NCBI GenBank assembly: GCA_001939145.1
Contig: LSRX01000007.1
Span: forward strand, 1-64,000
DNA: 64,000 bases
Direction: 5' to 3'
Origin: Symbiodinium microadriaticum
Taxonomy: Eukaryota; Sar; Dinophyceae; Suessiales; Symbiodiniaceae
The notes below the pieces were generated by a model. It made no database searches and was not told the DNA's origin. It was given only the letters and a program-made list of their open reading frames with translations. Made by a program: the position numbers and the translations under genes. Positions 33,209 to 44,399 of this stretch are shown here, in pieces (position 1 is the stretch's first letter; each line of letters begins with the position of its first letter).

Positions 33209-33809
33209 CTACGCCTTCAGAGAGTGGATTTCGCGGCGAGGGCTTTGGGCTGCATGCTGCCTCAGTCCTGTAAGATGCAGCGGACGTTCAACTTCAACCC
33301 TTGCATCCTCAAAAGAAGCGGGCAAAGTCAGGTTGTCAGGTGTAAGGTTTAGGGTACACCCATTTAAAGACTGGCTGTGCGTACATGGGGGGGGGAGGGG
33401 TTCCACCAGCTTTGCAAAAACATCAAGGATTGCAGCCGTCAACGGAGGCCCGGTCTTCATCAAGCGAACCCTTGCTGATTCTGATTGGGAACATAGTTCA
33501 GGGTTTCGACTCTTATGCTCGGCACAGCCTAATTAACAGCTTTGCTGCTTTAGGGTAACCCGACATGAAACGGACGGGCAAGCAAACACAGAGCAGGCAC
33601 CATGCCTCAGTACACAACTGTTCCGAACAGGCAGAGTTCCGCGACATGTCAGAATGAGCAACTCTGCGCTTAAATACTGGGATTGTCGATGGGAGATAGT
33701 TCGTTAAGACCCCTAAAAGCGTGTAAGGTTCATATACCATATAGGGATTCAGAATATAAGGGTATAGAGCCCCTGTTTCTAAGTGGCATTTGGTCCTTAA
33801 GGTTCTCAC
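33209..33809 (-). CDS. Two minus-strand ORFs, possible exons
   Basis: Frames at 33809-33513 (98 codons, best in the second half) and 33463-33209 (84 codons, Leu/Pro/Ala-rich). A + frame at 33333-33536 competes with the latter. No motif recognised. Confidence 0.25.
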
Positions 33810-33830
33810 TTCGGGACTTCAAAATTCCAG

Positions 33831-34131
33831 ATGGCATTGATCGACCAGACTCTCGAAGGGCGAAAAGTGCAAGTCGGAGCCCCTTACGTTACAAAGTCGC
33901 GCAGTCTGTAAGAAACCTCTCCATTGTAGTTCCTTTTTGGGGAGAAGCAAATCAATAGTATGGGATCCTAGCCATAAAGTTGGTTGATTAACCAAAAAAG
34001 GAGCTACAATGGGGACTAAAGGTATAGAACCATAAACGCCTCAAACCTTCTATAAACCCGATACACGCCCTACAACCCAAGATGCTGCTGGCCTCTTGCT
34101 GAAGCGCACCCTGCCAGAGAACCACGGAAAG
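33831..34131 (+). CDS. Two candidate exons around a foldback-bearing intron
   Basis: Exon a, 33831-33907, follows TTCCAG and ends before GTAAGA; it opens with ATG and encodes MALIDQTLEGRKVQVG, which resembles the last strand of an RRM (xGRxVxV), but one strand is not enough to call the domain. Exon b, 34082-34131, lies between CCCAAG and GTAGGC and is open in the joining phase. The 174-nt GT-AG intron between them contains the foldback at 33921-34012. Confidence 0.35.
33921..34012. mobile_element. Foldback element inside a candidate intron
   Basis: Arms CCATTGTAGTTCCTTTTTGG (33921) and its inverted copy ending at 34012 with about two mismatches; loop about 50 bp. Confidence 0.6.
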
Positions 34132-34525
34132 GTAGGCATGAAGCGAGGCGCCTAAGCCGGGACGGTCATTATAGGGCGCGTTCCACAGAGAGTTTTGTAA
34201 GGGGTTAAGATGTACACAGTTTCTGTGAGCCTATAGGGCCTATATAGGGGCTCAGTTTAGGCGTTTAGGGGTTTAGGGCTCAGGGTTTAGTGGCTCAGGG
34301 TTTTAGGGTTTAGGGTTGTGGGATCCAGGGTTTAAAAGTCTAGAGGCTCTAGGATTCCGATTAGGGCCGGTTGTCAGCACGAGCGCAAGCCGCTGGCATT
34401 TTCCACCTTACTGTGCCCGGGCCCAGCCGCTGGAAGATCCCAGAGGGCCCTTGCAGAGTGCAAGCGGCGGCCACCATCTTTTCATTGGGGCAATGAAGCC
34501 CTGGGGCTTAATGCCATTGGTTTAG

Positions 34526-34560
34526 GGTTTCGACTCACACACTCGCATAAGCAGGCATGG
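34526..34560. repeat. 33-bp dispersed motif, copy 3
   Basis: Third copy of the motif at 12770-12802, between TTTAGGG runs. Confidence 0.7.
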
Positions 34561-35056
34561 CAGGTTTAGGGTTTAGGGTTTAGGGGTTTAGGGTTGCTAC
34601 TTGCTAAAGTCCACCTGGTGGGCGGTGCTGTAGCCAGGTTAGCCCAGGGTTTTGCAGATGGAGACTGGCTAAGGCTGCTGCGCAAGACGGGACAGTGCGC
34701 TCGTGGATCCTGCCCCGTACCTATATGGTCGGGTCCCAGTTTCCTGTAATATCGGCGCCTTTTTAATCACAATATTATCTAGGAGCCTTATTTTTTGGAT
34801 TGGTTTTGGAGCCCACTATACTTAACTATAATCAGAATAAGGAACCCCCAAAAGAAGTATAGGCAATTATTCGGGCCCCTAGTCGAATTTCGCCCCTAAG
34901 ATCCCAATCTTTCTCCGTTTCCCCATACAGCGTCGTCATCCTAGCATGCCACGGGCTGCACCTTACTGACCCAGGCTGCACCTTACTAAGGCTTTAGGGA
35001 TGACGGTTTTCGGGGATTTGGGGTTCAAGGCTTATAGACTTAGAGGGTTTAGGCTT

Positions 35057-35284
35057 TTAAACTTCTTTTCTAGGTGCTTTTGGCTCTTGTTCTTCCGTCT
35101 CGGGCTTGGGGCTTATGTGGAACCGGAGCTTCGAAGTCGAACCCTGGACGAAGCTGCCAAAGTGCAAAGATCGCCATGACCTGCCAAAGCCAGCACACCT
35201 CCCATGTGGGGCTGTGGGATCCGGAAGTCTGGGTTTTAACTTGTTTTTAAGGGCTTTGGGAACCAAGTTTTGTTGGGGTTCCAA
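35057..35284 (-). CDS. Hypothetical ORF, 75 codons, strand uncertain
   Basis: The C-terminal half, with PKPETEEQEPKAP, is protein-like. A + frame over the same DNA (35106-35291) is also plausible, so only one is likely to be real. Confidence 0.25.
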   Translation of the reverse strand: MEPQQNLVPKALKNKLKPRLPDPTAPHGRCAGFGRSWRSLHFGSFVQGSTSKLRFHISPKPETEEQEPKAPRKEV

Positions 35285-35629
35285 AAGGTGAAATTATGGG
35301 GTTGCGGCTTTACGCTTTCGGGCTTTACGGTTTTCGGGACGTGGGGGGGTTTAGGATTCTGCCAAACATGTAGAATACATGGAACCACATTTAGGGAGAG
35401 CGTGTGTCGTGCAGCTTGGGGATCTTTGGCGATGTTTTCAAGGGTGGGGCTGGGGGTGTCCGGGGTTGCCCAGCTTGCAGAGGGCTGGATTTATGGTTCA
35501 GGGGGGTAATTATGGAGTTTAGGCTGTTCGCTCTTAGGGTCCATAGATGTCCATAGGGTAGGCAGTTGGGGAGTCTTACAGTGGCTTCGCCGCGTCGGTT
35601 ATAGGTTTCAAGGTTCATTCGCATTTCCC

Positions 35630-36807
35630 CTGAACCCTAAGCCCTAAGCCGCAACGGGGCTTATGGTCATAGGGCTTGTATAACCGTAAAAGCCCATACC
35701 ATACAGCATCGGAATCCACTTCTCCAAAGGGGTTACAGATTCATACTAGGTTCTATAGAGGACTGACGCCTACAGACACTGGGGCTTGAAGTACTCAGGC
35801 ATAAAGATACCAATCCTTCATGCTCATAATTCCGTCATTGACAGCCAAAGTCAATGGCATTGAAGACCCTACAGATTCAGGGCTAGAGGTGCGCAATAGA
35901 AAGCGAAGAAGACACCCCTCATACCCCAAATCGTCACCTGCAGAAATGGCCCTCCACCCTAACAACTGTCTCAGTCTCAGCTGATTGCAGGTGGCTCAGA
36001 GAGGGCTTCTGCTGCCCACCCAACAACCCTACAATCTGAAGCCCTGGACACATATGTCAGAACATGAGATGGAATTTGAGGATCCCAAGGAAGTTCAATA
36101 GGGTCCGTAGACGATGTCCGTAGCAGGTGCCCGGCACGGTGTGACGACGGTTCCGAATTGAATTCCGATAAGAGTCTGTCTATACAATGTCGGAGCTAGT
36201 ACCGAGATATGCAAAAGCAAACCCGCGCTCCTGAACAAACACCCTAAACTACCCTTCTTGCCACTAGACTCAAATCTAGGCGGCCACTCCTCCTCTGGTG
36301 TTAGCTCACGGTGTTACAACGACAGTTTAAGCACTTAGGGCTTAAGGGCTTATGGGCTTAGGGAATTCAGGGTTTAAAGGTTTAGGGCTGAAGGAGTTTA
36401 GAGTTTAGGGTTTGGGGCTGTAAGGATTTAGGGTTTAAGGGTTTAAGGTTTAAGAGTTTGGGGCTGCACGCTTTTCGAATTTGAGATGTACTGTTGAAGC
36501 GTTACGGCTTAAGGTTTATGGTTTGGGGCGTGAGGTCTATACTACGGTTTAAGGTTCAGGGCTTTGAGCTTCAGTGTTCGGGTTCGGGCTTAGGGATCAG
36601 GGTTTCGCGGGTCAGGTGTAATTAATACGTGGGTCTGAATGTGTCTAGTTGCTCAGCAGTTCCCCCTAAATACTCCCTGCGTCGATGCACTCAAAAACTA
36701 CAATGTGCCCCAACACCCTGTTCTTAAACCCCCTCTAGTGCCCAGTCCATTGCCTCTACCTATATACTTTATAACTATACCATAGTTATAACGTTCCGGC
36801 CAAAAGC
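35630..36807. other. No gene seen; telomere-like runs
   Basis: TTTAGGG variants at about 36335-36460. A small perfect palindrome, TTATAACTAT/ATAGTTATAA, lies near 36768-36790. Confidence 0.5.
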
Positions 36808-37098
36808 ATGTTCCAACAAAGCACTATGCTCCAGAAGCCCTTATTACTGGAACTCTCAGAGCTCACTTTCACTATTAAGGCTCCCGTAAAAGAACTCTGT
36901 CTATCCGAGGCCTCCACACCCAGAAGACTCCGTCACCACGTCCTCAGAGAGACCGAGGACGCCCAGGGCTCCGCTTTAGGCAGGTCTTCAAATCCGGGTT
37001 GCAAGCTTGCATTTAGGGTTCAGGGTTTAGGGTCTAGGGTTTATGGTTTAAGTTTAGGTCTGGGTCTAGGGCATTGGTTTTGGCGCCTCACGCCTTGA
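36808..37098 (+). CDS. Hypothetical ORF, possible first exon
   Basis: ATG at 36808. The first 70 or so codons (start MFQQSTMLQKPLLLELSELT) are protein-like; from about 37015 the frame runs into TTTAGGG-type repeats, so a donor probably lies before that. No domain recognised. Confidence 0.38.
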   Translation: MFQQSTMLQKPLLLELSELTFTIKAPVKELCLSEASTPRRLRHHVLRETEDAQGSALGRSSNPGCKLAFRVQGLGSRVYGLSLGLGLGHWFWRLTP

Positions 37099-37430
37099 TG
37101 TTCTCTCGAACTTTGGCAGACATGGAAACCTAAACCCTGAACCCAAATAGTGACCCAAACTTTAGGCCTTAGGCTGTGATTCATCCCAAAACTCTAATTA
37201 CAGTCGGTCCGCAAGGCTTTACACCCAACACTCTTTGAGCCTCGCACTCCCAAACTCGACACGTCAAACCCTAAATCGTCAAACCTCAAGCCCCAATATA
37301 AGCGGCCTTGATCGCTAGAAGAGGGCTTGGGGTACATTATCGTACCAACAAATTAGATACAGGACAATTGCGGCATTTTTTCGTAAAGACTAAACCGCAT
37401 ATAAAGCCCTAGCGGTCCATGAGCCCAAAT

Positions 37431-37492
37431 ATAACATATACTTTGGCCGTAAAGTAGTCCCTATATAGGTACTTTGGGACCAAGGTATGTAC
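37431..37492. mobile_element. Short foldback, about 60 bp
   Basis: Outer arms around ATACTTTGG/CCAAGGTAT and an inner pair AAAGTA...TACTTT around CCCTATATAGG. Too short to classify. Confidence 0.4.
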
Positions 37493-37643
37493 ATACTTGG
37501 GCACATGGACCCTTAGAGAAGCCTTGGATCGTACCCTTTGCAAACGCGTGGTGCTTCGAACTCTCGAGCTTCACTGCGCGGTTCTCGGAGAGCCCCCCCC
37601 GAATCCCCGGAAGTCGGGCACATTCCTTTGATCCTTTCATCAA
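37461..37643 (-). CDS. Hypothetical ORF, 60 codons
   Basis: Protein-like for most of its length (charged, Ser/Lys/Gly-rich), although its end overlaps the foldback at 37431-37492. Confidence 0.28.
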   Translation of the reverse strand: MMKGSKECARLPGIRGGLSENRAVKLESSKHHAFAKGTIQGFSKGPCAQVCTYLGPKVPI

Positions 37644-38032
37644 AGCTTAAGACTTTACGTTAAGACTTTCTTAACCGAATATATTCCTTAAGTCGTAGCC
37701 CGTGAATATCAATCTGCAACGACTACTAGCCACGTTTGATACATGGACACTCCGGATAGATTACTGTAACCAATATACATATACATATATATGAGGAATT
37801 AGAACAAGGTTTTTCTGTAATACCTACACATTAAGGGACCCTTGAGGGTAAGGGTTCTAGTAGCTCATGTCTGCAGTCCTTAAGGGTTTAGAGTTGACAG
37901 GAGAAGGGGTTTAGGTTTAGGGGTGTAGGGCGTTTAGAATGCCTTTCAAGAATCAGCCTTGGCCGCTGCTGTAGACAGCGTCCACCTCGGTTCTTGGAGG
38001 ATGGAAAGTCTCGGGGTTCGGGGTGCAAAGGC

Positions 38033-38193
38033 TTAAGCTGCAGACCCTTGTTTCCCATTTAGAGCATCGAACAGGACTGTCCGGATGATAATGATGATAC
38101 CAATGGCAAAGATGACGGCGATGATGGTGACTGCGATAAGGCAACTGCTATCATTAGCATCGCTGTTCGTGACGATCAGTCTTGTATGATCGC
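38033..38193 (-). CDS. Terminal exon of a probable single-pass membrane protein
   Basis: After an AAG acceptor (exon begins GC, phase 1) the frame runs 52 codons to TAA at 38035-38033. It encodes a polar stretch (RLIVTNSDANDSS), an Ile-rich hydrophobic helix of about 20 residues around AVTIIAVIFAIGIIIII, then a short basic/polar tail. That order suits a type I-like C-terminal membrane anchor. A different minus-strand frame (38339-38154) overlaps the start and might be or contain the preceding exon. No family recognised. Confidence 0.45.
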
Positions 38194-38379
38194 CTTCTGG
38201 CTCTACTGCACTCAGTATTGCGAGATGTCAATGCCAAGCACTCTTCAATAACAACTTCCACGAAATGCCGGTTCCTATTGCTGCCACCGCCGTGGTGCCG
38301 CCCTGACTTTTTCGGATTGCTGCAGTCCTGACGCGCCAATTGAAGCCTGATAGACTCGTTTTAAGACCGATACAGGAGC

Positions 38380-38480
38380 CCGTTTATCTATGTGTCTGGC
38401 TATCCATCTATCCGCCTGTCTGCCGGTCTGTCCATCTGATGTCTGTCTATCCATCTGTCTATCGATTGTCTACCCGTCTG
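38380..38480. repeat. CTAT/CTGT microsatellite
   Basis: Degenerate CTGT/CCATCTAT repeats. Confidence 0.8.
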
Positions 38481-38757
38481 TCTCTCGACCTGTCCTCTGA
38501 TCCGTCTATCCGTAAACCTGCCAATCTATGGGTTTGTCTGCCGCTCCTTCATGTCTATATCGATACCTATAGACACATACACACACACACACACGCAACT
38601 TTATAGGAGTCTCTCGTAAAACCAAAGCAACACCTACCCTCCCCACACGCCACAACAACCACATAGCCAATACTCCCTCCACCTCCCTCCCTTCGATGCC
38701 TATCCTAAACCCTAGAACCCTGATCCCTGAATCCTAAAGCCCTAGAGCCCTAAACCC

Positions 38758-38880
38758 TAGAACCCTAAAGCTCTAGAGCTCTAAACCCTAGAACCCTAAA
38801 GCCCTAGAGCTCTAAACCCCAGAACCCTAAAGCCCTAGAGCTCTAAACCCTGGAACCCTAAAGCCCTAGAGCTCTAGCCT
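38758..38880. repeat. Higher-order telomere-like tandem, unit 31 bp
   Basis: Four copies built from AGAACCCTAAAGCCCTAGAG plus CTCTAAACCCT, with GAGCTC palindromes. Confidence 0.9.
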
Positions 38881-39216
38881 ATCCATGTCGGGGCGCCACT
38901 GTAACCGTGGAGAGGCGCTAGAGGCAGTCACTGCGCGACCACGAAGGCAAATGCCGTGGCATAAGCCTTGCTGGGTTTATGCTTTGGGGTGTTCCTTCGG
39001 GCTTGATTCCAGTACTTCAAGGCTCTAAGATGTGGGGTTGAAGCTCTGAAATTAAGGCAGTTTGAAGGGGTTGGGGGGCGTAGGGTTTCTGGCTTCGGGA
39101 TTAGGTCTCGGTGCTGTGCCAACTTGAGACGTGCTGGACTCTCGGTTGCTCTGAGGGCTGAGATGTGAGACGGCTGTGTTGTCAGTGCCATCATGAAATA
39201 ACTCCTCAGGCAGGGC

Positions 39217-39359
39217 TCAAGATTTACGGAGAAAAGCAATCCAGCAATTATGGTCGCTGAGCCCAACAAAAACAAAAATCGCAACAGAGACTCCAACATT
39301 GAGGGCAAGGGCCACTTGCTCATTGATGGTCTTGCAATCTCCCGCTGAGCGCAAGATGC
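39217..39359 (-). CDS. Candidate exon with one membrane helix
   Basis: Starts after GTCTAG (next bases GC, phase 1). Encodes DCKTINEQVALAL followed by a hydrophobic NVGVSVAIFVFVGL segment, a plausible transmembrane helix. The true 3' boundary is unclear; the frame stops at 39217. An overlapping minus-strand frame (39323-38928) gives a second hydrophobic peptide but with weaker composition downstream. The fold could belong to a channel or transporter; this is a guess. Confidence 0.4.
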
Positions 39360-39599
39360 CTAGACCCCGTAGCCCTAGGTTTAGGGGTTGAGGCAATTGC
39401 AACCCCCCCAAAAAAAACAAAAAACCTAAAACCTAAACCCTAAAACCTAAAGCCTAAAAGCCCTAACCACCCCTCCCCCCCAGAAAAAACAAAAAAAACA
39501 CACGTGCCTTCGCTTGGCTTCGACCTCGTGGCCGGCTGCGCAGCAAAGGGCCCAGCAAGGGAGGTCCCGGCAACTGTCCAGACCTTTCCGGGCGGAAGG

Positions 39600-39790
39600 G
39601 TTCTGAAGGCTTTTCTTATCAGTCTTTGTGGGCCCTAAACCCACAGGCCCTAATCCTTTCTTGAAATTCTTTGTGAACCCTAACCCAAAGGCCCTAAGCT
39701 TTTCTGAAAAATCTTTCTGGGCCCTACACCCTACACCCAAAGGCCCCAAGCTTTTCTTAAAAGTCTTTGTGGGCTATGGGTTGAGGGCCC
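39600..39790. repeat. Diverged tandem repeat, unit about 58 bp
   Basis: Three copies combining AAGCTTTTCTTAAAAGTCTT, TGTGGGCCCTAAACCC and AAAGGCCC. Confidence 0.85.
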
Positions 39791-41398
39791 TGGGTTGTAG
39801 GGCCTAGCTCGGGCCTGTGTCCCTCCCTCCACTTTGGGTTTAGGGTTTAGGGATTAGGACCTAAAAGGGTTTAGGTTAGGGTCTAGGGTTAGGGTTCTGG
39901 ATTCTGTGGGCTCTGAGGACTTCCCTTTCTGGGCGATGTCGGGCTTGGAGGGGCTAGTCGGGCCGATATGGGCTGCTGATGTCACTTCCCCATCCAACAA
40001 ACTTCCCTCTTGTAATCAGAAGCCCCCAGAACGAGTAAGCAGAACCCCAAAAGAGAAGCACCGACTTGTGAGTTTACTTAGCATTGCACTACAGAAATCA
40101 AGATCTTAAGGGTTTGCAGTTTGCTTTCGGGTTGGAGCGCTAGGTCCCTATGGTGGTAGGTATGAGCTATTCAGCGCCAGTGCAAAACTACGGATTCCTT
40201 ATAATAGGCTCCGCTGACTATGCTACTTCTTATGCTTAGTTGCTGAGTTCATAAGCCCAGACAAGTGTACACTTTCAGTTCTACATGACTACAGGGAATA
40301 GTATTATCCCAACAAGTTTAAAGCGTACTCAATCGGCTACTAAGTATAGGGCTCCTTACTATCATGGTGGTTGCATTTCAACGCCATGTTGAGCCTGGTG
40401 GCCTCAATCCGAATCAAAATCCCTCCCGACACACATCCGTAAATGGGTCCTACATGGTCCTACATGAAGGACGAAGGGACTCCGAACGTGGATGCTAAGT
40501 AGGGTTGAGACATGCAACCACTTATGCCTAATCTTACGTTTGCCGTCTCCTAAACTATATAATAGGCACCCATATTACGTCCCCGCCTCGTTTGGGCCAA
40601 CGACCAAGGCCTGAACGATTCGCGAGGGATGCGGTTTACAATTGGGTTTAGGGGGTTTTCTAGGTGTTCCGAATTTAAGTTTCAGATGGGCTTTGGGGCC
40701 ACTCTTAGGGCTTAGTTGAAAGGCTCCGAAGTTGAAAAACCTTCTGTTCCACAAAAGTAGGGTAGCTCTGTAGTTGAGACGGTGAGCAACAACAGGGTTT
40801 CTTAATCAAACATCACGCCTTTCCGCGATGGCATCATAAGCTTCTCTCCTCCATTTTAGCTTGCAGCTTGTCCATTGTGCGCCATCGTCAACGCCTTCAT
40901 CAGTTGCAGGTTGAAAACTGGGATATTGATGCAATGGTCGTTCTAAAAAAGCCCCGGCTCAGCCATTCTACTGAGAAGCCCTGGAAGGAGTAGCAGCCGA
41001 ATCATGATAAGCAGCCCTCGATGGAAGAGCCTTACTGTTTCAGCTTTGTTACGTAAAGTTACCGGAGGGATCTCGAGAAGTTGTGGTCCGGGTCTTAGGG
41101 CTCGCAGCTCCAAAGTCCGAAGACAGCAAGAGGAACCTGCGCCCCAAAACGCCGGAAGATCGAAAAAGGTTTAGGGCTTATAGGGTTTATGGGGTTTAGG
41201 GGTTTAGAGTGGTTTAGTGAACAGCACCCATATAAAAAATAAAAAACAATGGCAGGCAGCAACATGGCATAAAGCTAAAAGTTGGAACTTCATTCCCCTC
41301 ATGAGGCGAGGTATAGGTGAACGCAGCACTAATCAACCTGAAGCCATGTTCCAGCTCTATGGATTCACTATACAATGTACCGTAGTTACCGTAGTTAA
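39791..41398. other. No secure gene
   Basis: TTTAGGG runs near 39835-39895 and 41165-41215; otherwise mixed sequence with short unsupported frames. Confidence 0.45.
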
Positions 41399-41434
41399 AC
41401 CACCATCAAGCAGAAGCAAGCCCTCTGTCCAGCC

Positions 41435-41584
41435 ATGTCGTCTGCACCGATGCACAGCGCCGGGGTCATCCCCTTGGCAACGAGTACTGAAGCAACTTTG
41501 GTATCAGACTTAGAGCGACAAAATTTGCGGCAGGACAACAGCCCGCATTTTGGTCATACAGCTCCCCACAACCTAAATACATAG
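41435..41584 (+). CDS. Small ORF or exon, 49 codons
   Basis: The open frame starts after a TAA at 41396 and contains an ATG at 41435. It encodes a Ser/Ala/Thr-rich start followed by SDLERQNLRQDN and a His/Asn-rich end before TAG. A longer + frame (41217-41513) in another register overlaps but looks less protein-like. Confidence 0.33.
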   Translation: MSSAPMHSAGVIPLATSTEATLVSDLERQNLRQDNSPHFGHTAPHNLNT

Positions 41585-42345
41585 CTCCATAGTCCAACAA
41601 CCTGAAAGTCTAACACCCAAGCCATCATCTCCATAGGTCAAGACCCGACATTCTAAGCCCCATAAACCGTAAACCCTAAAGACCATCTCCATAGTCGTCA
41701 ACCCGAAATTCTATAAACCCCAAAGGGACTGACCGTACTCAGATAAGGACCTCCCTAGACCGACGCTGGTTCGCAATTGGCGCCAAAAACACCTGAGTTT
41801 CAAATGTAAGGTCGCCAGAACGTAGAGGGTTTTAGGGTCTAGGGTTTAGGTTTTGTGGTTCATAAACGGCTTAGGGATATTTTAGGATTTATAGAGATTC
41901 AGGTCTAAAATCTAAACTACTTTCTGAACTCTTTGAACTTAGTTTCAGGGGGTCCTGCAGAACACAGGAACTGCTATCTTCGGCTAAGGGCCCTGCACTT
42001 TCCATGGGCATGCTGCTCGAAGCCCCGTCGCGCAACGGGGGCTGCGCCTCTCATTTCGACCGAGCATGAAGCCCTACATCCCGCAGGTGAATGTCCCAAA
42101 CCCTACACTAAGGGTAAGGGTCCTGGTAGAAAGTCTCACCCGTAGGGTAAATCCTAAACTTCTCACAACCGTCATGGCCTGTCCCCAGTCAACCCGCTGA
42201 CCGTCTACGACACACCATTCGCACCTAGATACTGGAGGGTTTGGATTTTTTCGCGCACTGCAGTCTCAATTTAGGGACTAGGTTGTAAGATTCATTAAAA
42301 GTTGAAAGATTAAGGTATTGACGGCTTAACAAAAGGTTTTGACAC

Positions 42346-42582
42346 TCACAGCTCCGTGCCGATAGACCAGGCCCAAACATGTCCAGAGGCCAGCAGGATA
42401 GAAGCTGAAACCCAGCTTGGATGCTTTCTGCAAAGAAATTGCACCCAAGTTTCGCATCCCGTAGCCACTTCTCCATCCCTTACGTGAACTTCCTCGCTGC
42501 TGAGCCCACTTTTCCAAGAGTTTGTACTAAGCAAATATTCAGATATCGTTTTGGAGTCAGCTATATAGAAGCAAATACCCAA
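42346..42582 (-). CDS. Hypothetical ORF, 78 codons, ending at a GTGAGT donor
   Basis: Protein-like minus-strand frame. It reaches GAGCT-GTGAGTG at about 42350, a good 5' splice site, exactly where the frame would otherwise hit TGA. A second minus frame and a + frame (42421-42702) are also open. Confidence 0.3.
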   Translation of the reverse strand: MGICFYIADSKTISEYLLSTNSWKSGLSSEEVHVRDGEVATGCETWVQFLCRKHPSWVSASILLASGHVWAWSIGTEL

Positions 42583-42820
42583 TGTGACCTTGCAAACCTT
42601 CAGGAAGGAGCCAAAACCATGGGTCCAGTTACGTTGCAGGGCATCAAGTTTATACTGGGGCTTGCATGGTGTTGGGTTCGAAGGTCCAGATGTTGGACTT
42701 AGAGCTTTCGGGATGCAAATGCAGAATTCAGGCTACATGTGCGTTTAAGGCAGCGGAAGGGCTGAGGCCTGTTGTTAGGGTCTAGACTGGGGGGGGGGGG
42801 GTCGAGATTCATTCAAGCTT

Positions 42821-43455
42821 TTGCACGGTTCTGTTGACGGCTACAGCATGCCTCAGTTACACGCTAAGCCCGACGCGCCAGCAAACCCGTGGAGCAGACT
42901 ATGTCAGCTTCAACAGCCGAGCCACCGCAATGCAACCCAAACGGGAGATCCTGGAAAGGGCGGTTCAATCGATGCTAAGCTGTGTTTGAGGTTGCTTCGC
43001 GAGGCAAGGCATGGACGTCGAGCTTGGGCAACCATCTTCCCGGGTTTGCTGGGAAACTCTCGTTCTGTCTACCACTAACACAGTGACCTTCCGAACTTCA
43101 AAGCCTCAAAGCCCACAACCTTAAACCATCTTTAAACCTATGGCCCTATATAGCCTTAAAGCGTTAAGCCCGGAAGCCGGAAAGCATGAAGCCATAACAC
43201 CTTGATACTGTACCCGGAAAAACCCTGAACACACAAGGGCTTTGAATTTAAGCTTTGTGTCTTGGACTTTCCACTCCCGTCCCATCTTTTGAAAGCTATC
43301 GGATTTGGGAGGTCCCTTGTTCGAGTTGTTCTGGGCTTACGTGGTCTGATCCGACTTAAACTCCTCTTGTGAACCCAGACCTTACCGATCCCTAAACCCC
43401 GAAACCCCCAGACGGTGACGGACACCACGAGCTTCGAAGCCCCGACAAGGAACAT
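42821..43455. other. Weak ORFs on both strands
   Basis: A + frame at 42821-43078 and a minus frame at 43455-43156 have some protein-like segments, but competing registers look equally good and an in-frame stop breaks the best ones. May be decayed coding sequence. Confidence 0.25.
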
Positions 43456-43711
43456 TCTGATGCTTGCAGCATTTAAATTTCAGAGTCTGGGGGTTCGGCT
43501 GACTCCAAGTCCAAATCCCAATCAGCACCACTAGAAAACCGAGATAGGACAGTTAGGCCATCAGAATGAAGCACTCCCCTTGTCCAGGGACTTGCCATCA
43601 TTCTAAAGTCTAAGCGGGCTATACTCACTACAAGCCACAGGGAAGGCGCGGCCACAGGGATAGAGTTTAAGGTTTAGGGTTCTAAACCTCATAAAACCCT
43701 ACAGAAGCCGT

Positions 43712-43942
43712 ATGCAACCCACTGCGTTCCTGGCTTGTACAGGAGAATCTGCATCATCCAATTCGACTACCTGGGCAGTTTTAAAGCATTACAGCTCCTG
43801 TTGGGTAAGGTTCCTGCCAGTCAGGGTTATCGATAGTTTGAGGAGCCACAGCAGGAGGAGTAGCTGCAGTCGGCCGTCGCAGCCAAAGGAGGAGAACGAG
43901 ACAGACAAGCAGCGCAGCAACGAGCAAAACCCTAAACACTAA
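43712..43942 (+). CDS. Hypothetical ORF, 76 codons
   Basis: The C-terminal half is Ser/Arg-rich then highly charged (PKEENETDKQRSNEQ). No family recognised. Confidence 0.25.
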   Translation: MQPTAFLACTGESASSNSTTWAVLKHYSSCWVRFLPVRVIDSLRSHSRRSSCSRPSQPKEENETDKQRSNEQNPKH

Positions 43943-44399
43943 ACCCTCCCGGATTTCCGTGCCATGAAACTAAACCCTTTTGCAACAGGCTTGCGTGGCC
44001 TCGCCTGGACACACTGAACCGCTCGTGTTCACTATCAAACCCTAAACCCTAAACTCCATAGTCCCTGGTAGAAAGTCGATTTCGAAATTCGGGTTCCCGC
44101 AACACGACCCCAAGCCCGAACACATGAAAATCATGTATAGGACTCTATCAAGCCCAACGTAATCTTACGAAGCCTTCGTCTGAAACCCGACACCTAACCT
44201 ATAGTGCCTCGTATCGTTATGATGTTATAGCTCGCTGCACCCGCTTTGAAAACTCTGTACGACCCTTACACCGCAGAGTAGCAACCAAAACTATGAAACC
44301 CCTTGTGACACCCCATAAACCCCTTTCTGTTGAGCACCGATGCATGGATCAGCTCGACGGCGCCGTCGGCGGAGAGGCACAAGCAGTCCTGCCATGGGT

